A DNA stretch of 64,000 nucleotides from Odiellus spinosus (GCA_963920705.1 OY987237.1:7780601-7844600); one strand, 5' to 3'. Positions 33,901 to 44,065 are shown, numbered from the stretch's first letter. Notes: generated by a model not told the origin, from the sequence alone. A program made the numbers and translations.

Positions 33901-36900
33901 ACTATTCTAGAAAATTTGCTAAAAATGTATAGAATTTTGGCAAAACAATTAACTCCTCAACCCAGCATAATCTGATATATACAATAAAATATTTCAAATG
34001 GTAGTGGGTCTGAATCTGAGTCACTGTAAGCACTTAAAGACGTAAAAGCTAAATTGGGCAAAACGGAAAGAAATGAGGCTCAAGATTTTCCTGACATTGA
34101 CATAATTAATTTTGGCAAACTCGCTCGCTGAAAGATTCAAGATTCCTACGACTAATAGCGTAGCCGAATTTCGGTGAAGATAAAAAGTTTCAGCTAGTTG
34201 CTAAAGAATATCTAATATTCAGCCTAAGGGATCTGGGTCTAATTAAATTAAAAGATTCAATCCAAAGATTTCTTCAAATTAATATTTAAAATTCTAAAAG
34301 GACTAAAGAAAATTTCAACCCTCTAGTTGAATCTAGGGTTGAGTCCAAACCACTCGAGTGAGACAGGGGTGATGACTTTTTTGGCTATTTTTAAGGGATG
34401 GGCTATGATGTAAAACTGGACCTTTCCTGATAGTTTTAAGCTACGGGGCGTTGTTTACTTTCATGGAATAACGTGATGTACTCTTGTATGCAGTTTTATG
34501 CACTTTTACACCCCGATTACGTTCTAAATGGAATAACTACAAGCTGATATTTACGGACGATCCCCCTATATTTAGGGATGACTCTTACAACATCGTAGTC
34601 ATAAAAGTTCTTAAAAATAATAAACATTTCCCCAAAAACATTTGCTTAGACAAAGGAGGGGGTGGAAAACATTCACAAGAAAACCGGGGGGTTCTATGTC
34701 CTTTATAAAGTCTAGTCATTATTTCCAATTCGTTCATACGCAAGCAATTTTCTTAAAAATCTTTATATAGTAAAGATAGATCTTCGCATTGTTTCAAAGT
34801 CCTTCCGTTATCGAAATGTGCAAATATAAGTGCAATTAGGCATAAAGAAGCATCTTACTTCCGTATTATAATATACCACTATAAATGTTTCAAGAAAATT
34901 GAAACCAAAGGGAACAAACCTAGTAAGTCTGGTTGCCATAAGAGCCTCACTCTCACGTAATATTATTTTTCATCCTCCATTCAAGCAAGGAGGATCAGAG
35001 AAGGAGAGGAAATGTGGGGCTGCGTTGAGTTTGAGAGAGAAGAGCCAACCTCCCACTCGGGTGGAAAGGGGGGATAGGAAATTCTCGAGGTAAACTGTTG
35101 TCACGTGGTCGCTAGCTAGCGCGTCTCATAAAGGATTCGTTTTACCCACGCGACAACATTTTACCACGAAACGTCTCTACCCCCGTTCTCCCAGAGTGGG
35201 AGTTTAGGCCGACGCAGTAGGAACCGCGCCGTCCCCACATTTCCTCTCCTTCTCTGATCCTCCTTGATTCAAGTGAGAAGAGCGAGAGTCGAGAGAAGAC
35301 CACTTTTAAAATTAGGATATTTTTTTTTTTTTTTTGTCTGCCATCTTTTAAAACGGATAGATTTATTTCGTGCTTGGAGTTGACTTTTTAAAAGGGGGCG
35401 ATTACGCTGACATCAACAAAAGATTCATTTAATAGTAGCGTATGTCTCTCGCTGCTTTAAAAACTCCCGAAGGTTCATGAGTAATCTACAAAACAACTTT
35501 AATCCTTAAAGAGGTTTAACATTGTGTATAAATACGCTCGAGGTTTCAGGATAATTTGCAAATTGAAATTGTAAACTATAGTGATTTTTAGAGCGCTGCG
35601 CCACTTATCTAGGTTGCGCGTCCTTCCTCATAAAGTTATTCCTAGTTCAAGGGTAGAGCAAGGGGTAATTCTTTATTAACATAAGTAACATAATAGTTAC
35701 AAGTTTGACTGAATTGTTTCAAGAAGTGTTTCACAATGGAAGCCTATCTTTCTACACAAGGTAATTTTACAATAATGCCAGATGTGTAAACGAGGCTAGA
35801 ATCAAATTTAGGCTCTACAATAGCCACGTGACCATAGTGATGACGTAGTATTGCGGGGAATTTTTATTTAAAGAATTTATAAAATGGCGAATAGAAAATG
35901 TATTTTTACTGTTGTGGTAATTTTTTCTATGACATATTGATATACCTATTTAGAATCGCTTTTTAACGATTTTTCCAAAAATGCTACTCCAATTTCAATT
36001 TAGAGTTAATGAAAAATTTGTGTCAGCTTTATTTTAAGTAGCTATCCGTTATGTTACTTATGGTGGTAGACGTTTTTTGGTCTTTAACACAACAATTCCC
36101 CCTCCAGGCAAATATGCTATTTATATATTTCGATATTCGACTAAAGCTACGGTCACACTACTATTTCTTAATCGATTTGAAACGGTAAAATCAAACCAAT
36201 ATTCAAATCGCCGGGAATCGTTGTTAGTGTCATGTGTTCACGCAATATCTTAATAAATCGGATTAATGTAGCTTCCTCTATCGGTTGTTGAAACCGAATC
36301 GGTACGAAACTGGTTCCCGAAGCAGTTTCGAGTCGAGAATAGCCGGTTTCCTGTTCATACGACTCCACCGAAACGTTTTAAACTGTTTAAATTTATTCTA
36401 AGGTCTAGTATGAACGTGGCTTAAGCGTTTTGCGTAATGCGATACGATATAACGAACGCAATTTGCTTTTGAACCTGCATGGACAAATAAATCTGCCCTC
36501 TGGTAACCCTTTTTGTCTACATGGGCAGTTTTTCTTAAACCTATATAAATTATTTTGCAGACTTAGCAACTTTGTAGCAAGGGGTGTATCTTGTATATCC
36601 CTGAATTCATTTTTTTTTTAACTAGCGGTTGCGTGAGCGAATAATAATTTTGGTTTTAAGAGCGGGCACCGGTATCGGGTAGACAAATTCTTTCGGGTAC
36701 TCGCGGGTAATTAGTTTTCCTTAAAAAATGGTTGTCGAGTACAAAAGGGTATTAAACGTTACAACGAATAACTTTGAATACCTATCGGGAAACCAAATTG
36801 TAGGAATCAGAGTAATGAAAATTATACCGGGCTAACAAGATGAACTAAAAACTTTAGTAAATAAATAAATTTTAAGTAAAAATAGTTTGCAAGAGTAATT

Positions 36901-39900
36901 TTCGGTAAAATATTTAAAGGGGTTTCATTTTGAACTCATATTTTCCCTTTAAAATAAAACTCGTTGATAAAATTTAACACAAAACGACTTGTAAAATTTC
37001 ATATCTCTCCGATTAAAGAGCCCATCTCAGTAAACTATATAAAAATATACAAAAACATTGGAAAACGTACCAAAAACCCTCATACACTTCTAACGGCGAT
37101 ATCTCGAAGATATAAGAACACCACCAAAACACTCGTTGTACGTTATCCAAAATCCGAAATACAAATGATTAGAGAAAAACTTCTCGGAAAATTCCACTAT
37201 AGAAACGTTAAACTAATATCGTGTATACTTTACGATTTACCAATCTTATCGCAGTCGGAACACGAGTGGCTCGAAATCGCCAGAAAAAAAGGGGCAAATT
37301 CAAATAAAAAACGAGCTTCATTCAACAAAGCGCGGTTATTTTATAAACATATAAAAAAATCTTAAATCGTTTTTTGAACAAAAATGTAATTTATAATAAA
37401 TTTATAACTTGGTGTTTTGTAAAATGTTCTTACGCAAACATGTTTGCTTCTAAAGGTCAAGTCTTAAAATCAATAAACTTTAAAACTGGGGTCAACCAAT
37501 ACAGCCGACCAACGCGATAAAGGTGATATTCGTGACGTCAGTCATCATTTCTTGCTTTACACCGAGTAGAGATATTTTTGATAACTCGAAAAGATTTGGG
37601 ATGTTCACGCCCAGCCGCAAAAAGGTCCCTTACGAGACTCGAGATATTCCCGCTAGCTATAAGAACGTGCTTTTTACGGGCAGAGGTAAGATTTCGTTGT
37701 TATCTAATATCTTCTATGCTTATAGGCTTTTTGCCTGATATTGTCGGCTGAGGGCCGTCATTGCCTGCCGACCAATGAGATAAAGGTCACTTTCTCCCCT
37801 TTCCTAGCTTTACGCCGTGTAGAGAATTCTTTCGTGCAGCGAAAAGAGGGGGTGGGATTACACACCCATCCCCAAAAAGCGAATGTAGTTTTACAAACAA
37901 TAATCATCTACTAAAAGACCTCACGTGAAAGTTGGCCTTTAAAATATTATTCGTTTTGATCGTAGACGGAGCGCGGTGTAGACCGGAACCAGCAATAACG
38001 TGTAAATAAACTTTGGGGGAGAAAAATTCCTCTTTGTTATATTGAGAAACAGTCTACATTCTTCTCCTTAAACTACACGAGGCTTCCTTAATGTGAAACA
38101 CAAATTTTATGGATACTTCGATTTGAATTATTATAACAGTGGTAAATAACCATCCCGAAAGAGAGAAAAAAACCTTTACAAGGACGCGGATGAAGGTTTT
38201 AAAAGGGAAATTACGCTATTTGCATATTAACTTAAATCAACGACGGGGAAATTTGAATTTCGTAAACGAAAACATATTTTTCCAAATTATTATTCAATAT
38301 TTAAATCGATTTCATGATGCTATCTCCGCTTTAAGACGCCCACAGATTATATATATAAATATAGATTAAAGGGAAACTGAAGGTCTAGAGTTTAAATACT
38401 TAAAGGAGTAGTGAAATCTATAATTTCCTAAAAACGTTCCAAGTATAATGGTCTGTTAACATGGGAAATTATTACTGGAGGAAGAAAATGTCCAAGATAT
38501 ATATTTCAGCAACATTTTGGGGTCTAAGTAACACTACAATAGCTACACGAGGGCGTTGTCAAGGGGTACACCCGATTTCACCGAGTGCGATTTGAATATC
38601 GATTTGATTTTACCGTTTCAAATCGATTAAGAAATGCTAGTGTGAACGTAGCTTTCAAATATGTCGTTTTTCGCATGGCTGAAGTATAGGGATTCGGCAA
38701 GAAATACATTGAAACGTCATAGGCTTCTATCTCCCATCCCAGTGTCATCCCCCTTAGTGATGGATTTACAGAATTCTTCCCTACAAAATCTCCCTCAGTA
38801 AGGGGGTTACATGACATCAGGCTTCCTTTCCCCCTTGACTGTACGCATTTTCGAAGCTATTCAATTCTGTATCAACCCGAGTAAACGAACCATTACAATA
38901 ATCAAGGCCAATGGAAGGATATTTTAGCAAATTGAGATGAAAAGATGCGCTATCAGAGTGTGTGACGTCAATGAGAATTAACAAAGTTGGTAAGCATTTT
39001 CTCGATTTTTAAATTGGGTCTATTTTAAGAGTTTCTGTTCAGCAAAAGCGATAACGGACGTAAAACACACAAACCAGACTTCGATCCACAAGTTTTGGTT
39101 TTAGGAACACTTTACGATTGAAATCGCGCGAAATAAGCGACAAATTCGCAAACGTCACGCCGTTTTCGCGCCATTATTACAACAATAAAGAATAAAACAA
39201 TATTTACCCGAATGATAACGGCTTTCATTCCTCGTCAATCTCCTGTGCGCTCGGCGTTTGGCTCTGGTAGAAGGGCTAGCCGATCCAGCTGGTAAAGCTG
39301 CGCAGACACAAAAAGAAGCAAAGAAAAAAAAAGTTCCATTATAAAAACTTTGCCGCCAAAATACAACAAAAGGCGCCAAATAAACAAGGAGTCCCTTCAA
39401 GCAATAGAAAAGATCCCTGAACTTGCCTCACAGACTATAGCGAACGCAACACCAACACTCCCCCGTCATAAATGATTAAAAAACCCTCCTAAAAATGTCT
39501 TTCTCAAAAGGACAAGGACCACCAGACTAGCGCGACGTCACAAATATAATATGTGTGCCCACGCTACAAATTCTTCCACAGTTTCTTTACAACTCAGAGT
39601 TTAAAAGAGGCGGAATTTTAGGGTTTCAGAAGATATATGGTAGAATAAGGAAATAACTTCCTGGGAGTTCGCGTTATTGCAATTGGCGGGGAATTTAAAG
39701 ACAAATGGATAAACGTAAGAGATAAAGATGATGGCTCTCGCGAGACAAAGGTTTAAGGTACCAGAAACTTGATATTCTTATATAAACGTCATCAACCGAA
39801 TATTGGTGACAGTTGTAGTAATATCAGTAAATTTCAGACACGGGCTCATTCATAAAATGTATTTGTATTTGTCTAAAAAAAACACCGATAACTAAATCGA

Positions 39901-40575
39901 GGGGGCAGACACTCGCAAACTCAGGTGTACAACTCTTTGCACTATTAAAACTGAACTCTGAGTTCATAAGAGTTCGAATTCAATTCACTGTCAAAGCTAA
40001 ACTCAGCGAACTCAGGTGTACAGCGAATTCTAGAGTGTCTGACCCCTCGAACAAAATGCGACTTATATATTATTTACAATGGTGAAGATATAGTACAAAT
40101 TATGTTTTTTTTTTTGTTTTTTTTTTTTTTTTTTTCATACAAGGCCCTTGTGAAACGAAACCACTTTAGAATAAAGAGCAATTGAAATAACTTAATTTTA
40201 AATTAATTTCTTAATATACCTAAATATATTTAAAAAGATAATTAGAATCAACAGCGACGATTCTAATAAATAATAACATATGATTTTATATAAAAAATGT
40301 GTTTCAACTTCCCCTCGCAACTCGGTTTATTTTTTCTAGAAATAAATTCAAGTTTCTTGACCTTAAAGTTCGATAGAGCGTATCTTGGAGCACTATACTC
40401 CATCCTTTAAGAATTTAAAGAAACCTAGACAAATCTATCAAATTCCCAGAGGAATAAAGGAGATTCGGGGAAATCAAAAGAAGACCAAAGTATATACACG
40501 TTCAATTTCTTATTCTTCTTCCAAATCGATACCGCGGTATAAAAAAATTTCAAATATACCGATTTAAAAGATAAA

Positions 40576-40637
<62 letters not shown>

Positions 40638-42776
40638 AGCGAATGTAAATAAAAAAAGGTTTTAGTTCAGAGTTTAATAATAGCCAGGATATTTCAAGTT
40701 CTTTCTTCTAAACTCGCACGTAAGATCCAATAAAAAATATTCTTAAAAGGGATTATGAACTGATCATTGACAGAAAAAAAAAAAAAATTGGAAATTTTAC
40801 ATTTTTAGACTTCGTACAAAAATAACATTTTAAAAATACTTCCTATCTGCGGGCGCGCAGAGAATAAAGATAGTTTTTCCTCGCTCCGCCTACGATAGAC
40901 CATGAGATCGAGAGGTTCGACACTCTTAAATTCGCTATACACCCGAGTTCTGCTTTGACAGTGCATTGAGTGTGAACTCTGAGTTCAGCTTTGATGGTAC
41001 ACCCGAGTTCACGAGTGTTAGCCCCCTTCCATGAGATTTTAGACTAGAAATATTCTATGGGAACGATTACTTCAACGTAATGGATTTCTATTGGCTGGCT
41101 ATATCACTCTTAAGAAGGTGTTTTCTACGGACAGAATCAAGACGGCCTATCCAAATTATCTTTTTGTTCTTTTGTTTTTGAACTTTCATAGAGTAGAAGA
41201 CTTTCCGAGTTATTATAACCACTTCCCTAAAATCTGAACACCGATTACGCGCCTGATTAGAGCCTTTGGTAATGCTAAATACGTACCGAGTTACTTAAAA
41301 TTGAATCAAGCGAATTCCCGCGATATTTCTCCCACCCAGCCCCATTCGAAACGGATGCAGATCGATTACTATGAGGAATTGTTTTCGCATACTATTGCTT
41401 TAGACATTATATTATCATTTTATTATCCCTTTAAGCTTTTTTACCATAAAATATATAAAACTCCTGTATAAAATAGATTGAAATCTGTCGAGGCTTAAGA
41501 AAGAAATAGTTTTTACTCGAAAACTGCATTTGGGACTGGGATAGAATTTAATATTTAATCATATGCGGACTACTTTCAGCTCTGTATGGAGTTTATCATT
41601 GTGTAATACTACCTAGTAATAATATTGTTTGTAATAACCTGTTATAACTCGAAACGTGCGTGGAGAAACAATGTTTTCCATACACGAATACTTGGGCCAA
41701 AATTTTTTGTAAGTATATTCTAAAATCATTGTCTCCAGCGTATATGCCATGTACGTGAAGTTAAAATGGAAAAATTCCAAGAGAAACAAATATTATCATA
41801 CAAAAAAGAATGGTAAATGATAAACACGTTTATAACGTATAGAGAAATGAAATAAGAAACCCAATTATGGTTTTGGTTACATCATATTGAAATTATACTA
41901 AAAATGTCCAAAGTGAGGCTCTCATCAATTTTTTTAATGTAATATATAAGTTAACATATAAGTTAACAGATTATCTTTGTAAAAAAACAATGACTATACT
42001 CTGTTACAACTAGGAGTTTCCCTCACAAGGAACAAGGTTAGCTATATTCGTTCCATCTAACTTGCTTATTCACGAAGGAAAACGTAGTAGCATCACCGCG
42101 ATCCCAAAATAGATTGTGTCTGCGGTCGCGGAGAGAAGAAGGATAGTTTTTCCTCTATGCTAGAACGTGAGCCTTCAGACGCGAGGTTTTTATTGGCTAC
42201 CTCTATCACGTGTTTTCATGGGGAACAGGCCCATCTAGTCCTAGAATTTTTGTTTTTATTTATTTATTTTTTTTGAAAGTACCTATAGAAGTGTTTAAAT
42301 AATGGCAGGTCTTATGGAACATCCCAGACTAACTTATCTCGTGAACCACAAGCTATATTTCGCTATACAATGCAGACTATTAGTAGACAACTTAATTTTA
42401 ACAACACCCTCATCAGTGACTAATCCCAAAATACCAAACATTCCGCTGTCATTGCGTGAATTTTTTATTTTACACCAAGTTCCCAAAAGTCCAAACGAAA
42501 CCGTTAATCTGTCGAGAAAACTTCTCTTTTTTTTTGGTGTGTGTATCTTTTTCTTAACGAACTACCGTTTTTCTTAGCAGCTAGACAAGTCTAAAGACTA
42601 TTAATCTGTCTCCAAGAATTTAGCGCGCACTAGTGCAGTAATATATTTTGAAAGTATATGTGTAAAAAAATAAAAAAAAAAGAATCTTGTGGTACTGTTA
42701 CCTGATGCGTGTGTTGGGATGTAAGGAGCCAACAGTCTCGATTTCTTCTTCTCGTAGCCCTTCTGGGTGATGTCGC
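15198..42776 (-). CDS. DIP2: DIP2 (disco-interacting protein 2), all but the first coding exon
   Basis: Large conserved animal protein with a DMAP1-binding N-terminus and two adenylate-forming (AMP-binding/FAAL-like) domains. Family members act in lipid (diacylglycerol) homeostasis and neuronal morphogenesis. Exons in gene order: 42776-42702, 39297-39208, 23365-23237, 22875-22546, 22117-21920, 21828-21773, 21688-21631, 21561-21488, 21385-21262, 20909-20707, 20647-20252, 20188-19975, 19899-19508, 19254-19174, 19108-18981, 18912-18596, 18222-18029, 17755-17590, 17525-17386, 17324-17163, 17097-16798, 16718-16557, 16467-16273, 16188-16014, 15931-15808 and 15450-15198 (TGA at 15198-15200). They sum to 4,736 nt, about 1,577 residues, near full family length, and phases fit at every junction. 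Signature stretches: GDITQKGYEKKK, RNESRYHS, EVRQEAVQQALA, KIQQLLNTLKRPKR, PVPIEVPLTRR, and the ending FLADQLDPIYVAYNM. The first exon, expected to end in a split Gly codon before GDITQ, was not found. Confidence 0.96.
18981..21561 (-). CDS. DIP2: DIP2 first AMP-binding-like domain exons
   Basis: Exons 21561-21488 through 19108-18981 encode the first adenylate-forming domain. Landmarks: TYGKLLSRS at the junction of 21385-21262 and 20909-20707; GDRVALVYPNNDPIAFM and PVPIEVPLTRR; a degenerate nucleotide-binding loop region YVEYTVDRDGAMKGV in 20647-20252; KSRDLHWGL and SSLRLLLVADGSNPWS; CRTDEVGEICISS in 19899-19508; SGLLGFMGP and MQVSGRKHNTDD further on. The loop lacks the Ser/Thr-Gly-rich form of active acyl-AMP ligases, as is usual for DIP2 proteins. 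Intron 20189-20251 (63 bp) has no in-frame stop, so the open frame runs through it; family alignment shows it is an intron. Confidence 0.93.
22228..22240. repeat. Poly-C tract in a DIP2 intron
   Basis: A run of about 13 C residues inside the intron 22118-22545, followed by an A run. A simple homopolymer with no coding role; its length is prone to sequencing error. Confidence 0.8.
23366..24858. other. DIP2 15.8-kb intron, first segment
   Basis: AT-rich intronic sequence with no gene or recognisable element. A 64-codon open stretch at 24314-24508 has no family features. Confidence 0.4.
24859..25283. mobile_element. TTAA-bounded element with inverted core
   Basis: Left end TTAAAGGGAAGGTGAAGAGG; right end CTTTTCACCCTCCCTTTAA. 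A second inverted repeat lies inside (25001-25142): CCCCTCCAACCAATCGTGTA and AACGCC on the left face GGCGTTACACGATTGATAGG and AGGGG on the right. About 425 bp, non-coding. Confidence 0.8.
25284..28008. other. DIP2 large intron segment
   Basis: AT-rich intron sequence without recognisable repeats, apart from a short (TAATAT)-type stretch at 25390-25410. One 127-codon ORF is listed separately. Confidence 0.35.
27057..27440 (+). CDS. Unrecognised 127-codon ORF inside a DIP2 intron
   Basis: Open frame on the strand opposite DIP2. It starts MNYFFQSSASIWLVELNEQN and ends in a Lys/Arg-rich half. I recognise no domain, signal peptide or membrane segment. The length is unusual for this AT-rich background but not impossible by chance. 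It may be an old element fragment or a spurious ORF. Confidence 0.15.
   Translation: MNYFFQSSASIWLVELNEQNMSHIMQIFTSFSRGFTHLGLVSRNLHENCAQIKNSHPLYKTPKKNRRLGKIIKKNALRENRFRSLGKVEFGKRRGIAPGLNRNQKRRTFLKVTSKLFGNFRAYEAKV
28009..28217. mobile_element. Foldback element remnant, TTAA at right end
   Basis: Palindromic core: AAACTTACCATGAAAATAGG and CTTAGCT on the left face AGCTAAG and CCTATTTTCATGGTAA on the right. The right end ATTCTACCTTTAATC resembles the TTAA-type terminus of 11157-11565, and both cores share CATGGAGAT/ATCTCCATGAAT and the AAGCCTATTTTC block. The left terminus is not recognisable, so this copy looks truncated or diverged. Confidence 0.65.
28218..29928. other. DIP2 large intron segment
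   Basis: AT-rich, no repeat or gene supported. A 92-codon open stretch at 29273-29551 has no family features. Confidence 0.35.
29929..30012. mobile_element. GGGGCAGACACTC-type MITE, copy 1 (84 bp)
   Basis: Ends GGAGGGGCAGACACTCG and GAGTGCCTGACCCTTCT are imperfect inverted repeats. They are flanked by near-identical 8-bp sequences, GTCTATAG (29921-29928) and GTCTACAG (30013-30020), consistent with a hAT-type target-site duplication. Related copies occur near 39900, 40909, 45900 and 54755. Confidence 0.7.
30013..32870. other. DIP2 large intron segment
   Basis: AT-rich intron sequence with a poly-A run near 30807-30816. I see no gene or clear repeat. Confidence 0.35.
32871..33175. repeat. Dispersed repeat D, copy 1
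   Basis: Shares the order of landmarks with 35838-36055 and 60140-60360: TGATGANGT, ATGGCG/ATGGAG, TTTCTATGACA followed by ATAT or ATGTAT, GTTTTTAACGAT, AAAGCTACTC/AATGCTACTC, and a CGTGAAAAA-type end. The copies are well diverged. No coding capacity or clear termini. Confidence 0.55.
33176..34980. other. DIP2 large intron segment
   Basis: AT-rich sequence with a T run at about 33366-33387. Nothing else identifiable. Confidence 0.35.
34981..35272. mobile_element. Foldback element with 40-bp arms
   Basis: Left arm from 34981 (AAGGAGGATCAGAGAAGGAG, then AGGAAATGTGGGG) matches the reverse complement of the right arm ending at 35272. Further inward pairs include CTCCCACTC/GAGTGGGAG and a TTGTCACGTGG/CCACGCGACAA-type pair, so nearly the whole 290 bp folds back. 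It is GC-richer than its surroundings, non-coding, and has no clear target duplication. Confidence 0.7.
35838..36055. repeat. Dispersed repeat D, copy 2
   Basis: Best preserved of the intronic copies: starts near GTGATGACGTAGTATTG and runs through ATTTATAAAATGGCG, TTTCTATGACATATTGATAT, CTTTTTAACGATTTTTCC and AAAAATGCTACTCCAATTTC. Closest relative is 60140-60360. Confidence 0.65.
36143..36425. mobile_element. Repeat B, copy 1, with imperfect terminal inverted repeats
   Basis: Starts AAAGCTACGGTCACACTACT and ends AGTATGAACGTGGCTTAAG, imperfect inverted termini. The first about 65 bp reappear inverted at 38575-38660. About 283 bp; the 66-codon open stretch inside is not a recognisable protein. 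Confidence 0.6.
36964..37365 (+). CDS. Unrecognised 133-codon basic ORF inside a DIP2 intron
   Basis: Open frame on the strand opposite DIP2. It starts MIKFNTKRLVKFHISPIKEP and ends in a Lys-rich tail with a WLEIARKKG segment. Strongly basic, without a domain, signal peptide or membrane span that I recognise. It could be a transposon-protein fragment or a chance ORF in A-rich DNA. Confidence 0.2.
   Translation: MIKFNTKRLVKFHISPIKEPISVNYIKIYKNIGKRTKNPHTLLTAISRRYKNTTKTLVVRYPKSEIQMIREKLLGKFHYRNVKLISCILYDLPILSQSEHEWLEIARKKGANSNKKRASFNKARLFYKHIKKS
37497..37900. repeat. Diverged tandem duplication, period about 250 bp
   Basis: GACCAACGCGATAAAGGT near 37505 and GACCAATGAGATAAAGGT near 37770 are each followed by GCTTTACNCCGNGTAGAGA and then a CCC-rich, AAAAAG segment. 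The same GACCAATGAGATAAA box also appears twice near 45850-45900. Confidence 0.55.
38557..38660. repeat. Repeat B, copy 2 (inverted, truncated)
   Basis: Reverse-complement match to the left part of 36143-36425: GATTTTACCGTTTCAAATCG then ATTAAGAAATG, ending TAGTGTGAACGTAGCTTTC. Truncated relative to copy 1. Confidence 0.6.
38661..39207. other. DIP2 large intron, last segment before exon 39208-39297
   Basis: About 550 bp without a recognisable repeat. It ends at the donor of the DIP2 exon 39297-39208, where GTAAATATTG follows the exon on the minus strand. Confidence 0.4.
39208..42776 (-). CDS. DIP2: DIP2 N-terminal exons (DMAP1-binding region)
   Basis: Two small exons. 42776-42702 (75 bp) encodes GDITQKGYEKKKSRLLAPYI and on to HAS. 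39297-39208 (90 bp) encodes ALPAGSASPSTRAKRRAHRR then LTRNESRYHS. With 23365-23237 (EVRQEAVQQALAAMQ, then KPSLPMPSKRTSV) they form the DMAP1-binding domain, a likely protein-interaction module. Intron phases (1, 1, 1) join without frame loss. The intervening intron 39298-42701 is 3.4 kb, and the next one (23366-39207) is 15.8 kb. A Gly-donating first exon with the initiator Met lies further upstream, possibly beyond the window. Confidence 0.93.
39298..39897. other. DIP2 3.4-kb intron segment
   Basis: No gene or repeat recognised, other than the acceptor CTGCGCAG on the minus strand next to 39298. Confidence 0.35.
39898..40050. mobile_element. GGGGCAGACACTC-type MITE, copy 2
   Basis: Starts TCGAGGGGGCAGACACTCGC and ends GAGTGTCTGACCCCTCGA, an inverted pair. 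The interior holds the family's own repeats GAACTCTGAGTTCATAAGAG and AACTCAGGTGTACA. About 150 bp, non-coding. Confidence 0.75.
40580..40631. repeat. (TA)n microsatellite
   Basis: Uninterrupted TA dinucleotide run of about 50 bp within a DIP2 intron. Confidence 0.95.
40840..41160. repeat. Repeat C, copy 1, split by a nested MITE
   Basis: Left part (GATAGTTTTTCCTCGCTCC) and right part (TTCTATTGGCTGGCTATATC, then AGAAGGTGTTTTCTACGG) match the two ends of related copies at 42110-42240 and, inverted, 50225-50410. The GGGG-type MITE at 40909-41029 interrupts this copy. Confidence 0.6.
40909..41029. mobile_element. GGGGTCAGACACTC-type MITE, copy 3, nested with 8-bp duplication
   Basis: Interior sequence (CCCGAGTTCTGC, GAACTCTGAGTTCAGC, CCCGAGTTCACGAGTG) identifies the family. 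It is flanked by perfect 8-bp repeats CATGAGAT at 40901-40908 and 41030-41037, the target duplication length of hAT elements. It sits inside repeat C. Confidence 0.75.
42110..42240. repeat. Repeat C, copy 2
   Basis: GTGTCTGCGGTCGCGGAGAG then GATAGTTTTTCCTC, and further on TTTTTATTGGCTACCTCTAT. Shorter than the copy at 50225-50410. Non-coding. Confidence 0.55.
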
Positions 42777-44065
42777 CTATAAATAAAACATAAGTGAGGA
42801 TTATTATTCACTCTTTTTTATCTAACTTCAATCTTAAAAAACAAGGTGAAGAGAAAAAGTAAAATTACAAATATAATTAAATCAGTTTGTTTCACACGTT
42901 TTTTTACAGGTTTTGCAAACAGAGATGCCAACCGCTGTGGTTCAAATTTGGGTTACTTGGTATCAACATCACCATAAGAAAACAATTATTCCTTTGTGAC
43001 ATCATATAGTGTGGAATCTTAAGGGGAACTTTCTAACTCGTGGGCGTTATAGAAGAAGAGCTTTTTTTTCATCGATTATAGGAGAAAAGCATTATCACAA
43101 CTTAATATACGGTTCTGGTTTAACAATTATCAGAACTAAGAATAAAAATATGGACAAATCTGAAAGATTATCTGAATATCTTACAATATTCCACGTGAGT
43201 CAACTGAAAGACTGACTGAACCCGAAAGGCACGCTCAGTTTGGGATATTCTTCAATTTTTTACCCGTATGAAACTGGAGTTAGGCTTAGCAATTTGTTAA
43301 TTAACTTTAAAGTACGATAAACGTTTGGGGTTTTTTTTTTAGTAACGCGTTTACGCAAAACGGTCCTAATTAATAGATTTAAAATTAACTTAATCATCTA
43401 CACTACTTTAATGAAACATCATCATAATCAAAAATTCGATAATTAAAAAATTAAAATAAAAATTCGATACTTTCCAAATTAAATCAAACTAGACACTTTT
43501 AGGTCGTTTCGAAATTAATAAATTGGGTAATAATTAAAAATTAGGTAATTTTGTAATTAATCAATTAAAAATTTAGTAAACGGCTAAAAACCATATTGGT
43601 ACGAATTAAAATTTAATTACAAACTGACTGTTAATTCAATTATTAATTATAAGGGCTAATATAATTGTAATTTTCATATACAAAACACATTATATTCTTC
43701 TTCAATATCAATACTAAGTTACAGAGCGCCATAATAGGTCGTTAATTTTAAATTAATTAAAACTGAACGTGTAATAACTGGACCAGACAATAACGGAGGG
43801 TTGGAAATGACAACCTTTTCTGAGAATAATGGATAATTTAGAAGGATAATTAAACTTATAATAATAATATAAAAGAGACTAAGTGGATTTAAACAAAGTC
43901 TTTGCGTTATTAAAAGCGCTCGGCCCCTATTCGCCCTCTTTTATAATATCTAAAGGGGCAGTGTTACTTGATTACAGTTTAAATTCGAACGAAAACACTA
44001 TATCGTTGTACATCAGGAAAATGAGTAACTTAGAGCTTGGATAAATTAACTACAGAGATTTCACT
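42777..44065. other. Region upstream of the last identified DIP2 exon
   Basis: AT-rich. It should belong to DIP2 intron 1 because exon 42776-42702 has an acceptor (TTTATAG) here. No coding exon with the expected family N-terminus was found. Confidence 0.4.

Noticed and set aside
40580..40631. (TA)n run as a functional TATA or origin element
   Set aside because: A plain dinucleotide microsatellite inside an intron with no supporting context.
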